Below are positions 1 through 10,580 of a stretch of 64,000 nucleotides of DNA, piece after piece (positions within the stretch are counted from its first letter, which is position 1; each line of letters begins with the position of its first letter). The stretch is from Histoplasma ohiense. Taxonomy: Eukaryota > Ascomycota > Eurotiomycetes > Onygenales > Ajellomycetaceae. The notes below the pieces were generated by a model. That model was not told the DNA's origin, did no database searches, and worked only from the letters and a program-made list of their open reading frames with translations. Made by a program: the position numbers and the translations under genes. Where the stretch lies: positions 310,001-374,000 of the forward strand of contig JAEVHH010000004.1 of assembly GCA_017607445.1 (NCBI GenBank), given 5' to 3'.

Positions 1-341
1 CCTGATGCAAGCGGCAGAGTTGGCGACGTCGATCTTGGCGATGGAGTAGGCCTTGCCGTTGTCGAGGGCTTCGATGGCAGCGAGGACGTCGCAGTGCTGT
101 TCCATCAGCTCAGCCAGCTTGATAAGCATGCGGCCCCGGTTAGTCGGGGTGACATGCTTCCAGGCTCCGTTGAAGGCGGCCCGGGCAGCAGCGACAGCGA
201 CATCGACGTCCTTCTCGGTGGCCTCGTGGACGGCAGCGATGGGTTTCTCGTTATGGGGGTTAATGGTCTCGAAGCAGCGGCCGTCGACGCCCTTGACGAA
301 CTCGTTGTTGATGAAGCTTGCAAGGTAGTCAGCTATATATG

Positions 342-372
<31 letters not shown>

Positions 373-479
373 ATATACATGTGTGTGTGTTGTGTGTTAA
401 ATTCCCAAGGGAGGACTCACAGGCCGAGGGGCTGCTCGTAGGTGCAGGTCGGGGTAGTGATTTGCTGGGAGAGAGCCAT
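1..479 (-). CDS. Aldehyde dehydrogenase, N-terminal part (gene runs off the left edge)
   Basis: NAD(P)-dependent aldehyde dehydrogenase, oxidising aldehydes to acids; only the first 125 codons are here. Exon 1 is 421-479 and begins MALSQQITTP. A 104 nt intron (317-420) follows, with a GTGAGT donor and a GCAAG acceptor. Exon 2 runs from 316 to the window edge. The second exon opens with LFINNEFVKGVDG and continues through IEALDNGKAY and ANSAACIR, the familiar N-terminal Rossmann-side segment of class 1/2 ALDHs such as fungal AldA. The intron carries a run of about 20 TA repeats. The catalytic Cys and Glu lie outside the window, so substrate and compartment cannot be judged; I see no obvious mitochondrial presequence. 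Confidence 0.9.
332..380. repeat. TA/TG microsatellite inside the ALDH intron
   Basis: About 48 nt of alternating TA with short TATG interruptions, inside the first intron of the aldehyde dehydrogenase gene. Confidence 0.85.
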
Positions 480-550
480 GGGATGAATTGAGGGAGGATA
501 CTAGCTGAGTGGGAATAAAAGCGTGACGATAATAGGGGGAAGTAGGAGTA

Positions 551-606
551 GAAGAAGAAGAAGAAGAAGAAGAAGAAGATGATGATGATGATGATGATGA
601 TGATGA
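551..606. repeat. GAA/GAT trinucleotide microsatellite
   Basis: A run of AGA/GAA units passes directly into a run of GAT/TGA units, 75 to 130 nt upstream of the aldehyde dehydrogenase start. Confidence 0.9.
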
Positions 607-981
607 GAGAAGAGAGAAATCCCGAGGCGAGGAAGCTTCTAATATAATCAATCAATCAATCAATCAAGAGCAAACGCGCACCCGGAGACGATAGCAGAAG
701 TGGGGTAGAGGAGAGTGAATGAATACACGGCGCCAACCACCAGAAGTACCAGTACCAGTACCAGGAGCAGCAACAAGCAGCAGCAACAAGCAGCAGCAAG
801 TTATCCAGCCAACAGTTATGGGTGTTGGAAGTCTCAACCCCCACAGTCTCAACCCCAGAGTCAGACATTGACCCCCGGTCCCACTGCGGGGGGAGGAGAC
901 ACAAGCTTCAGGAAACGAGGGAAACGGGGAAGAATCGGCGAAGAAACACGGTCCAGCCAGCCATGGGCCCATCCATGGTAT

Positions 982-1041
982 GTACATGTACTTGTACTTG
1001 TACTTGTACTTGTACAGGTACAGGTACAGGTACAGGTACAT
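982..1041. repeat. Hexanucleotide tandem array (GTACTT)n then (GTACAG)n
   Basis: GTACATGTAC is followed by four TTGTAC-type units and then four GTACAG-type units. Every unit contains the self-complementary tetramer GTAC, so either strand could fold. It lies about 500 bp upstream of the ALDH start. Confidence 0.85.
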
Positions 1042-1424
1042 ATGTGCTTGGTGGAACTACTTGCTCGAGGTACAGGGACTTGTTTCCCTCTTCTTTCCCG
1101 CATCCTGCCGCGGGTGGCCGCAGAATATTATTATAGTTATATAAAGCCGGTATTGATTGGCATGGTTGGTTATCGCGAATACATTAATCACAACATTCTA
1201 TTCATTCAAGTCTCCTCGTCTGATCTCTTTGCATCCCCATTGCAGACGCTGCTTTCCTATTTCTTCTCGTTGAGGGGTTAGTGGTAAAAGATAGCCTCGG
1301 ATAAGAGACAGCTCCATTGGTTACTAACCACGCGCGGGCTAGTTAGTAATATATACCACTCCGGGTCTGTCTCCGACCAAACATCAGCTGTCATGGCCGA
1401 AGGGAGACCTCCCGCATCCGCGAG

Positions 1425-1691
1425 GTGTGTGTGGCTTGGGGTCACCTGATCCCCCCCAAACAGCGGACTTGGTGCCTGGTTCGAATCGCCGGGTCGCGAG
1501 ATTTTGCCCTTCACCGGGCAACTTTCTTCTCCCGCACTCGTGCGAGTAGTCCACGACCGGCTGCCGGCGCGCTAAGCCCTGGCCCGTACCCTCGAGGGAA
1601 GCGATTCTGCAGAGACCGGGCCCCCCGGCGATGGCGGCACCAGATCACACCGCCGCTGCACACCCACCTCGTTGAATGGGATGGTCGACTT

Positions 1692-1722
<31 letters not shown>
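1425..1722 (+). mobile_element. Candidate tRNA-derived SINE with poly-T tail
   Basis: The sequence at 1432-1441 (TGGCTTGGGG) resembles a Pol III A box. A near-perfect B box, GGTTCGAATCG, lies at 1478-1488, a spacing of 37 nt, as in a tRNA gene. A GC-rich body of about 200 bp follows and ends in a run of about 31 T (from 1691). The head does not fold into an obvious tRNA cloverleaf, so a functional tRNA is unlikely. I could not see target-site duplications, and no second copy is in the window. A second A-box-like string (TTAGTGGTAAAA, about 1279) lies 200 nt upstream and may mark an earlier 5' end. Confidence 0.35.
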
Positions 1723-1726
<4 letters not shown>

Positions 1727-2314
1727 TATTTATTTTATTATTTATTCATCATGTCCTCCTATACATATATAACATCCTCTCTGTAAATATAAATGCACGA
1801 AGTACGAAGCACGCACACACAGATTCCCCAGATTCCCGGCAATTGCTGAGGTAGATTGATCCCCTCTATATACTACCATGGCGCTGGTGGTGATCGAGCT
1901 CTTTGCCCCAGTGGCCTACTACTAACTAACTAACCGACAAGTAGTTCGTCCCAGATGATGGTACCACTATTACCTCTTATTACAATTCCATGCCGAGGAC
2001 CGACAATGTGTTGCCCAAGATCCTCTTCCGGGTCGGAGTAATAATGCAGAGAAGGAGGAGGAGGAGAAAGAAGCTATATTAGCGATCTCTTATTATTTAT
2101 GAAAGAGAGCTACGGAGATTAATACTTCCCCACAGACATGATAGCCTCCATTACCATCATAACATTCTGTCTTATTACCGACACCATCCCGGTGTTGAAA
2201 CAATCTTCTCCCGCATCAAGTATGTACATGTACAGTACATACATGTACACAAAGCGCATGAGACCCTTCTATGCACGCGCGAAAACCACCAGAACAGAGA
2301 AAAAGGAAACCATC

Positions 2315-2550
2315 ATGAGTGAGTACAGACATGGCAACGACGGCGGCGGGGCCGCGTACGAGCTGTCGTTTCTGGAGTCGCCATGGGATTCGGGTTGCTG
2401 GCAGTCAATGCAGGGCTATCCTGGTGCGACGTTCGATCTAGATAGGCGCCAAGGTGTGTGTCCCTTAAATCCGTGTAATTCGAGCACTATGTAACTCTCC
2501 TCCCGCAGGCGGACGTGAAGCATCAAGCACATCTCCCCTGGCTCTACGGG

Positions 2551-2581
<31 letters not shown>

Positions 2582-2606
2582 CCACTCGACATCACAAGGG
2601 TTCTGA
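2315..2606 (+). CDS. Possible small gene with a poly-lysine tract (doubtful)
   Basis: An ATG at 2315 opens a 46-codon exon (MSEYRHGNDGGG, later YELSFLESPW). A plausible intron at 2454-2508 (GTGTGT donor, CCCGCAG acceptor) keeps the frame. The second exon crosses a run of 26 A (2556-2581), read as poly-lysine, and stops at 2604-2606, giving 78 aa. If the A run were two bases shorter, the frame would continue to about 2733 through LTRTADSGWVRHEDEFSWL, which looks like ordinary protein sequence. I recognise no family. This may be a young pseudogene or a gene whose frame depends on homopolymer length. Confidence 0.22.
2556..2581. repeat. Poly-A run of 26 bases
   Basis: A homopolymer that could be length-variable or mis-assembled; it decides the frame of the doubtful small gene around it. 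Confidence 0.9.
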
Positions 2607-3067
2607 CGCGAACTGCGGATTCTGGGTGGGTGAGACACGAGGATGAATTCTCATGGTTAAGAACGCTGTCGTCAATTGAAAACGTGCAGAGTTTGTTGGG
2701 CGGAGAGTGGGCGGGGGGAATGGGACCATGAACATTGAGCGGTTTTGAGCTGCCTGAGTTGTTCGCGGTGCATTCCGCAACTTGTTGGATCGTGGTGTCG
2801 GCGTGACGCGGGCGGTGCACTTTTTGGGGAAGAATGTGGTGGAGTATTTGTGGGGGAATATTTGCGGGCGAGGTGGGTTGAGATCCCGGTGAACTTTTTG
2901 GGAAGGGTCAAGCTGAGATAAAATAGTTTCTGCTTAACAGATTATATGCATATGGTTTTTCTCGCTGCATTATCGCGTCTTTACACTTTTTTGTGGTATC
3001 CTATATAGAATGAATGCGACGCAGTTCTGAAAACAACATGTGAGTAGTGAAATGGGAACGTGCGTGG
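2607..3067. other. Gap before the mre11 3' end
   Basis: Apart from the possible frame to 2733 noted with the neighbouring small gene, I see no coding or RNA feature. It should contain the mre11 3' UTR and terminator. Confidence 0.5.
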
Positions 3068-5522
3068 TTATCTCCTTCTGGAATTCCGTAGGCTACTTAT
3101 AGGGGGTGCAGGATCAAACGCATCGTCATCGTCATCTTCAATATCATCGCTGAGGACACTGACGCTCCTCGTTGTCCGACTTGTCGCAGCTCGACGAGGT
3201 CGCTTGCCAGCCAGAGAATTTGTACCAGTGCCATTCAGTGTTTGACTCTCGCTTGCCTGTGACAGGGTGGATTTCGGCGGCGGTTTAGACCTGGTAGCTG
3301 CAGAACCTCGAGTGGAAGGTTTTCTCGTTGCGGTCGTAGTGACCGTGGACGATGCGTTGGTCTGCTTCCGTGTGCGGCTTGTCGCGGATGATGCTGATCT
3401 AGTATCACCCGGAGCAGGAGTTTGTCGAACGAATAGAGAGTCGGAGTCACCCTCTTCATCTTCATTGATGTCGTCTAGCATAATTGCATCTCCTTCCTCA
3501 TCCTCCTCATCGTGATCCGATACGGTTTGATAACGACTGGTGCGAGTTTTGGTGCTGGGAGCGGGACGGGGAGCGGGAGGGGGAGCGGGGGAAGCTTTTT
3601 TGCGCGTATTTGTAGCTCGCGATGCAGATCCCCTTGAGGTGCTGCCTCCTCGACCTCTGCCTCGTCCCGTGGAGGTTGCAGCCCCTCTCCGGGGAGGAGC
3701 GTTCTCATCCACATCTTCATCGGCTTCATTATCCGAGATGATTAGGGCGCCAGGTTGGTCTTCCCAAGGGCCATCAAACTCACTATCCCACCCACTAGGC
3801 TTCGGCTTGAATCTTCTCTGTCCGCGAGTACGTCGCTGGGTGCCTTTGGCAAACATGTCCTCCAGCTGCGCTCGGTATTTATCCATAGCAGCTTGAATGA
3901 CGCTCTGTCCTTCTCCGTCCCCATAATCTATTTCGTCATCATCTTGTTCCTGGTCGAGTGCCAGGAGATGTTTTATTTGGCTCTCCAGCGACTCATTCAC
4001 AAACATTTCCATCGCATGTTTGTCGTCCTTGTCAACGAACTGGGAGACGGCATCTCCGAATGAGTTTTGGGGTAATATGGTAAGAGACTGAGCAGCTAGG
4101 AACTCCCGAACAAGCTTTTCTATTTTGACTGTATCCAACGAGGAGAGGTGCGAAATAGCCGCTTCGTCCGGTGCCTCTGTCTCACCGCGACGCAGCGCTG
4201 TGACGGCTTTCTTCTTTCGATAAAATTGGACAACATCATTGACATTGGCAACTTTGCCAACGAACCTATTAGAAAACCGTTGAGGGTTCTCGCAATCAAA
4301 GCTGCCTCCACCAGGAGTTGAAACCTCCACTCTCAAACGAACTAGGGGTAGTGGGATTTCGAGTTCCTCATGATCCACTTCCTCTTGTGCCTCAATCCAA
4401 TCATTCTTCGCTTCCTCAATTAGCTCTTCGACGATGCTCATAAGAAAACGGGTCAGTTCTGTTCGGTTGTTCTCCTTCTTTGCCAATCTCTGTGCCTCTT
4501 TTTCTTCATGGAGGACGATTTCTCTCGTAACAAAAGGCCGGACGGTCTTGAGTCGAATTGGATCGGCCTTGAATTCACGGCCTGTAATACTGAGAATCGC
4601 GACTTGTTTGGGGATTGCCTCTCCGGGTACTAGCGACGTGGCCACTGAAGAACCTGGTTGCATAACATGGAAATTTGTTTCTGGGTTTAAACGGGGTTCA
4701 ATAATACACTCGTGCTCATGACCCCAGATAACAAGGTCAAGAAAATCGGGCAAGAAATTTTCGGGAAGATAACCCGTTTCCGTATGTGCGTGATGGTTCT
4801 GGTGCACGCTCATTAGATTGAACCAGTCTGATTTCTGAAGCGATGGTCGAAAAAATTTCACTTTCCCGTCTCGAAAAGTTCTAAAAAGACGCTCATCTCG
4901 TACGTTACTCATACCGTAGAGAGCCAACTTCGTTCGGCCCTTTTGAAGGAGGACTGGCTTCACTTGGATATTATCTGACTCTGGAGTACGACCGTAGTAA
5001 TTAACTAGACCGGAGACTTGTAGTATATCGAGTGCAGCCAAATGGCCTTCGCCAGAGGGATCATCATGGTTGCCATGTATCGAAAACACTGGGATAGCAA
5101 CATTGATATCCATGTCTTCGTAGTTGACATGGTTAAATGCCCCCTGGAAATTCTCGCTTGCATCGCTCAGCATTTCCAGTTCGCACGGCTTGTCACCAAA
5201 ACAATTCATCCGCAGAGACCGCATGACCTGATACATGGACTTTCTGGATGGTTTGTTCTCGTGGAACAAATCGCCAGCCAGGAGAACCATATCCACGTCC
5301 CGCTCTTTGGCCAGACACATTACTTCATGGAAGCTTCTCCAGCTGTCATCCCCGCGAACTGGGTCGCGCTCATTGTAACCAACATGATTGTCTGTTGAAA
5401 CTAGGATACGAATAGTATCTGCCTCTAGTGTGTGAATTTCTGTTAGCTCTCCAGTTGTGACAATATTGAGAAGAAGGGATTTCACTATCCGAACGGATGT
5501 CTTTACCTGTGAGGGAGGGCAT
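3068..5522 (-). CDS. mre11: Mre11 double-strand break repair nuclease
   Basis: Mn-dependent 3'-5' exonuclease and endonuclease of the Mre11-Rad50-Nbs1/Xrs2 complex, acting in the nucleus in break resection, meiosis, telomere care and checkpoint signalling. It has two exons: a 16 nt first exon (5507-5522) and 3068-5439, with a 67 nt intron. Splicing gives the start MPSLTEIHTLEADTIRI and 795 aa; the open frame reading into the intron would replace this conserved start. Phosphoesterase motifs are intact: DNH (D22, H24), GDLFHE (D62), GNHDDP (N129, H130) and GHEHE (about residue 252). Next comes the capping/DNA-binding domain, then a basic RGRGRG tract and a long acidic, serine-rich tail, as in fungal Mre11. 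It is head to head with the F-box gene. Confidence 0.96.
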
Positions 5523-6069
5523 TGTAAGATAAAAATGTAATATCAATAAATTGGTGGTCTATTGGGCCTCCCACAAGTAGAATATTAGGAATGTGTGAGC
5601 CTCTAAGTTACATGCATATGCCCCATCCAACCGCTTCAGTGCTCATTTGCATAAACGGGATTATGGCTGCAAAATTTCAATTCATGTGGTCATACCGGGC
5701 GTGGGGATTAAAATACGCAATGGCTAAAAAATGCACCAATATGCTTGAGATGCGAACAAGAGGCAACGGCGGAGTGCATTTTTGATTTAGATATTCTGCC
5801 TGCTCGTCGTTGCTCACCGTGTCGAAGAATTCGTTCGCGTCGACTGATGTATGGTCATGTGACATGAATACCTTAGTCGTTCCACAGAGCCGCATCGCTT
5901 GGGTTTTTTCCCCTTTTTCATTTCCTACTTCGGACTCGACATCAAAGTTGATCAGCAGCAGTATTTGAACACACCTTGAAGGTATATTTTCTCACACGTA
6001 TTGATCTAGACTGACCCGGAAGCTCTCTGGCTCAGTCATTTAATTTCTCCTTTTTCTTTCCGACATTTT
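5523..6069. promoter_or_regulatory. Shared intergenic region of the mre11 / F-box gene pair
   Basis: 547 bp between two divergent start codons, so it must hold both promoters. No small coding frame is convincing. A pyrimidine-rich stretch (about 5905-5930) and TTTCTCCTTTTTCTTTCC just before 6070 look like a fungal CT-rich core promoter for the plus-strand gene. Confidence 0.5.
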
Positions 6070-9000
6070 ATGCACCCAGGGCCCTTCCAAGCGTCTCATT
6101 CCGCGACCCCCGATACCCAGTTTCCCGAGTGCCCACTCACTTCTACCCAACATGGACTTCAGCAGCAACAGCATGAGAACGTCCCATACTATCTCTCTTC
6201 GGAGAGTAGTAGGGACGGAGTTCGCAATACCTCCCCTGAAAACCCTCCTGATGAGGTCTCACCACCGCTGTCAACACTCGACCCGCTTGTGCAAGAACTG
6301 AATCCTGCGCAATCCCCGAAGTCCTTGTCTTCTGTGGATTGCAACAGTGACCATGAAGGCGCGTTAAGTCCTTCGCCAGGGAAAGTTAATAATTTTGGGT
6401 TCGAAATCACAGCTTCAGGTATCAATGGGCTCTCTCACCAACCTCTTGAGGAGCTTCCCAATGGTGTGCACAATCCATTCACCGAGATTATGTGAATCAA
6501 CATAGCGTGATACTAATTTATTATATGCAGAGGTTTTGACACATATCTTGTCTCACCTTCCGCCTTCATCGCTATCGTCAATTAGTCTTGTTAGTCGCCG
6601 ATTTTACAACCTTGTGACTACTCCTCATGCTTGGAGAATCGCATTCTCCCGCCATTTCCATGGACCGGCAAGTCTGAGGCAAGATATCCACACGGAAGAC
6701 TACGAACTTATCCGGACGCAAAGGCGTACGTTTTCCAGATTGACAGCACTGACGTCTTGGCGAAATGAATACATTTTGCGAACCAGATTGCTTCGAGCTC
6801 TCTCCCGGGGCAGGCCAGCAGAATTCAACCCCGCTCTATTCCACGGCTCCGCCATAAGACATCCATCTGCGCATACTGCAAGCGCTGTATTCACGTACAA
6901 CTCAATGTGCGTTTACCCTATTACCCATATGGACGGGACGTTTGGGTCGCCATTGAACAACAAGTCCCCTCTGTTTATCCATGGGGCTGCCGAACAGGGA
7001 GTTGCTTCGATGAGTGATCCTAATTCCAGAAAAACTGGCACTGGTTCCTGGGGTTTATCTTTTCCCCAGATGTTCAAACATTTTTCAGATATCTTTCCTG
7101 GTGAGGCTGAGTGGGGCCTAGGTCCAGGCAATATGGTAGGCATGTCCAATGTTATGGATGTGAGCCAACTCTACGGCATGGTTTATGGAGAAGCTTGTCC
7201 TCAAGGGAGAGCCTATTATTTATCTTCAAGTGAAAAGCGTGGTCGTTTTTTGTCTGGAGCGGGTACCACCTCTCAGCCTCATCTTGGTATTCCCGGCGTA
7301 AGCACAATTGGAACTGCAATCAGTTCTGTCTGGATAGCCAAATCTCCTCAGATCCTCGAAATGACTAATGGTCTATGTGGCATTCTCTGTGGCTCGTCAT
7401 TGGGCATTCTTACCGCATACGCATTGGGACCTAAACCTTCATACGATCAACGTTTTGACCCTGGTCAGGTAACCGCCAATTGGGCCCTATGTCCAGGAAT
7501 TCCTATAGTTGCGATTAAAGTTGATGAAAATTACTCTGCTAAGCGTCGTTCTCAGCGACGCATTTGGGCTATTGTCTTGAACGCTCTTGGAGAAGTGTTC
7601 TACCTAACGGATATACCTCATCAACCTATTTTGACGCCCAAACATAGCGTTCAGGAACTCAACCGGATAGCTTGGGAGACCGGGAGAACTGTGCGCTGGG
7701 AACTAATAGAAGCGACCCGGCGAATTGCTCGGCCTGACCCATTTAATAGGCTCTTGGTGGATGGAAGCTACAGCCCAAGATCTTCCTCTAACTCCATGAA
7801 CCTTACCACAGACCAGATTTTTGCAGAAACAATAGAGATAGAGAAATTCCTTACCTTTAAGCCAAAACATTTTAGGAATGTTTGTGACGGTTGGGATATG
7901 AGACGAAAGCTGGAGGTTGATTTCGCTGGTTACAATCACCATAATTCGGGAGAGTCTGTTATCGTCATTCATTGCGGTTTTGGAGAACACCAGACAAGTT
8001 CGATTCGAAGATTCACGCGACTGAAAGTTCATGTTTCCATTCCTCAGACTTCTAACATCTACCCTTCGATATCAGCACCTACAAGCCAGTCGATTTTTGG
8101 CCGGCCCCTTGGCTCAGGTTCAGCATTGTCGTCCACTCCACCCTCGCGAAATTCCGAGCGGCGAGCAGAAATGGATTCTTCTGTTGCTATTGAATGGCGA
8201 ATATCTGATTTCGTTTTCGAAGAGCAAAAACCACCTCTAATCTCTGCCAGTGCCTTAGATACATCGACATTTGCTCAGTTGACTACGTCAGAAGACCCAT
8301 TAATTAGCATGAATGGAGCCTCTGCTACATCATCTCAATTGTCTTCTCCCTTATCTTCGATGAGCCAACAAATATTGTCTCCTGCTGATATTCCGGGACA
8401 GCGAGCTTCTTACATGGCAGTTGGGACCACCGCAGGTTCAGTTTATGTTTGGGATATAAGAGCACCCGTTTCCCAGACGCCGGATATTATAAACAAAATA
8501 TCACCACTTCGAGTTATTTCCACAGATTCCCCACAGGTATCCTGTGTCGCTTTGACGTCTCTCTATCTTGTACATGGCGGGAGTGATGGACTAGTTCAGG
8601 CGTGGGATCCGCTCGCATCGTCTATGCAGCCCATTCGAACACTTCACTCTCGCTTTTCATCGAGAGCTCGCCGTCGTCTTGTCCAAGCCGAGGCATCCAC
8701 CGTGGGGGTTGGTCAGAATTATTTCGCCGCTGGGGCTATTTGCCTAGACCCCGATCCAACGGTTCTCAGAGGCATCGTGTCCCTTGGCAGCCATCTTCGG
8801 TACTGGTCGTATAGCTCATCTTCAGCTGATCAATACAAAAGCAACAAGCGTCGACTACGTCGTTCCCACCGAGGAAATAACAGCTCTCCTATTACCCAGC
8901 GGTTCACTAGTAGTGGTCGAGGAGCGTTGCAAGACTACATTGCAAACGAAAGATACGAGCTGGAGCGACAAGAGAAAGCTGATCAAAGGAAAAGAGAATT

Positions 9001-9586
9001 TCTCAGTGGCCGTTTCGGAGTAGATCTTCTTGGATCCGATGCTAGCGAAGAGGAACTTCTTGCCTACGCGCAAATGTTAAGCGAGGAATCGTATACAAGC
9101 GACGAACGCAAAAGGAGTGAAAGTGACAGTAGCATTGGAGATAGTTCTTCAGGTGAAACTATTTCCCCTAATGGGAATGCGATGCTCCGCCCGTCAGTAT
9201 TCACACAAACACCCGCCAGCCTTGCAACCTCCTCGTCCTCCGCTCTCGACACCGTCGCTGAGGAGCAGGATCCTGACATCGCGGAAGCCATCCGCCTCAG
9301 CCTTCTTGACCAGGCGTCTTCCCCATCGGCATCCGGCTTTCCGTTCAAATTGGAAGATGTGTCCGGAGGGAACATGTCAAAGGATGCAGAGTGCAGTGTG
9401 GAACAGGAAGCTGAAGAGCTGGAATTTGCGCTGCATCTTAGTCTGGTGGAAGAAGCGAGTCGGAGAGCAGACGATAGCGAACCTTCTATTAGGAGCGTGG
9501 GGGATGAGGATGACTTCCCCATGTTTGGCGGAGGATCATCGCCTAGTTATGAGAAGGGGAAGGGGAAGGGGAAAGCGCGGGCATAA
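6070..9586 (+). CDS. Ufo1-like F-box protein with beta-propeller region and C-terminal UIMs
   Basis: Predicted substrate receptor of an SCF ubiquitin ligase. Exons are 6070-6463 and 6531-9586 (67 nt intron), 1149 aa. The donor at 6464 joins LPNE to VLTHILSHLPPSSLS, rebuilding a canonical F-box at about residues 129-170; a donor further downstream would break it. A long middle region has WD-like strands (GSVYVWDIR, HGGSDGLVQAWDP). The tail has two ubiquitin-interacting motifs, DIAEAIRLSLLDQ (about 1047-1059) and LEFALHLSLVEEA (about 1095-1107). F-box plus WD repeats plus terminal UIMs is the plan of yeast Ufo1, whose UIMs limit its own turnover. The N-terminal 125 residues are low complexity. 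The substrate is unknown. Confidence 0.88.
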
Positions 9587-10580
9587 CCCAACTAGAGCGT
9601 AGTTAGATTTGTGCTTCTCTCTGGCCAAGATTTTCGTTTCTTCCTAGTTATGTGCTGTGTTTGGCTTTGTGTTTCGTTATGTATTGACTGTCTTAGTTGG
9701 GTACCTCATTTATTCTTCGATTACTCGAGATCAGCTAATTTCAAATTTTTTCGTCTCTCCAATTCGATATCGCAGAGAGCTCCACGCTGGTTTTTTTAAT
9801 TCTGATTTAAAAAAGAACCTTGCATTGGAAACCTGGATTTGCCGTAGCTAAATTACACTTCTTGCTTTTCTCTCCTTTTGTCTCAAATCTCTTCTTCCGT
9901 TTTTTTAAACTTATCCACCATTTAATCTTTCTAACTTGCGGGAAGGTTTGATCCCCGTCCCTTGCATATCAATATCAGGGGCATACGACGAGTCAATGGA
10001 ACGTCAAAGAAACAATGAAACACTAAATGAGTGCAGCTATAGGGTACCTTCACGCTCAGTTCGATCCTGCATTTTGTGTCCTGTTCCACGGTATATATAT
10101 AATATGTGGGAAGCCGTCAACGCATATTCCACAAATGAAAACCATTTAGGTATGGGATAATATATGGGGACTAAATATCTCATCCATGAAGCGGCAAAGT
10201 GATAAGACTCAAATTGATGTATATCATCATAAGAGCATAAGATGCCCATTCTTATAACGCGAAATTATCATTTCAGGCCAGCGTCGTACGACGGAATGGG
10301 TTAAACATGACACGATGTTTTGTGTGGTTTGCCGTAGTTTGTTTTAGTAAACGCTGGACGGGAAGCACCTTTCGTCAGCTGGCATGAAGCGCGGCTACTG
10401 TCCCGAGTTTCGATAAAATAGGATTAAATCAAAGATATGCGCGAAAGTGAAGGTCAAATGAAGGTCAAGTGAAGGTCTTATGAGAAACTGACTTAGCTAA
10501 TATGGAAGTTAGTTGGGAAGCCGTACGGGAAAGGTAGGGAGAAAATGGGAACAGTCTAAGTGATACGTTTGGAGATTTCT
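9587..10580. other. Convergent 3' region (F-box gene / GH72 gene)
   Basis: About 1 kb between two 3' ends. It is AT-rich with no coding frame I can support. Confidence 0.5.

Larger units (their letters stand above)
480..2314. other. Long 5' region of the aldehyde dehydrogenase gene, rich in simple repeats
   Basis: No gene is supported here. It holds a GAA then GAT trinucleotide run (about 551-606), CAAT repeats (about 645-666), CAG-rich sequence (760-800), a hexanucleotide array (982-1041), a candidate SINE (about 1425-1722) and GGA repeats near 2050. Open frames through it are produced by the repeats. The palindrome GTACATGTAC occurs at 982-991 and 2224-2233. Confidence 0.6.

Noticed and set aside
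715..1281. A 188-codon plus-strand frame upstream of ALDH
   Set aside because: Composed of CAG, TAC and GTA microsatellite translation with no conserved part.
1470..1495. A tRNA gene at the GGTTCGAATCG box
   Set aside because: The flanks do not pair into acceptor and anticodon stems; a SINE head is the better reading.
6464..6495. Using the GTGAAT donor at about 6493 for the F-box gene intron
   Set aside because: It gives the wrong phase; the donor at 6464 restores LPNEVLTHIL.
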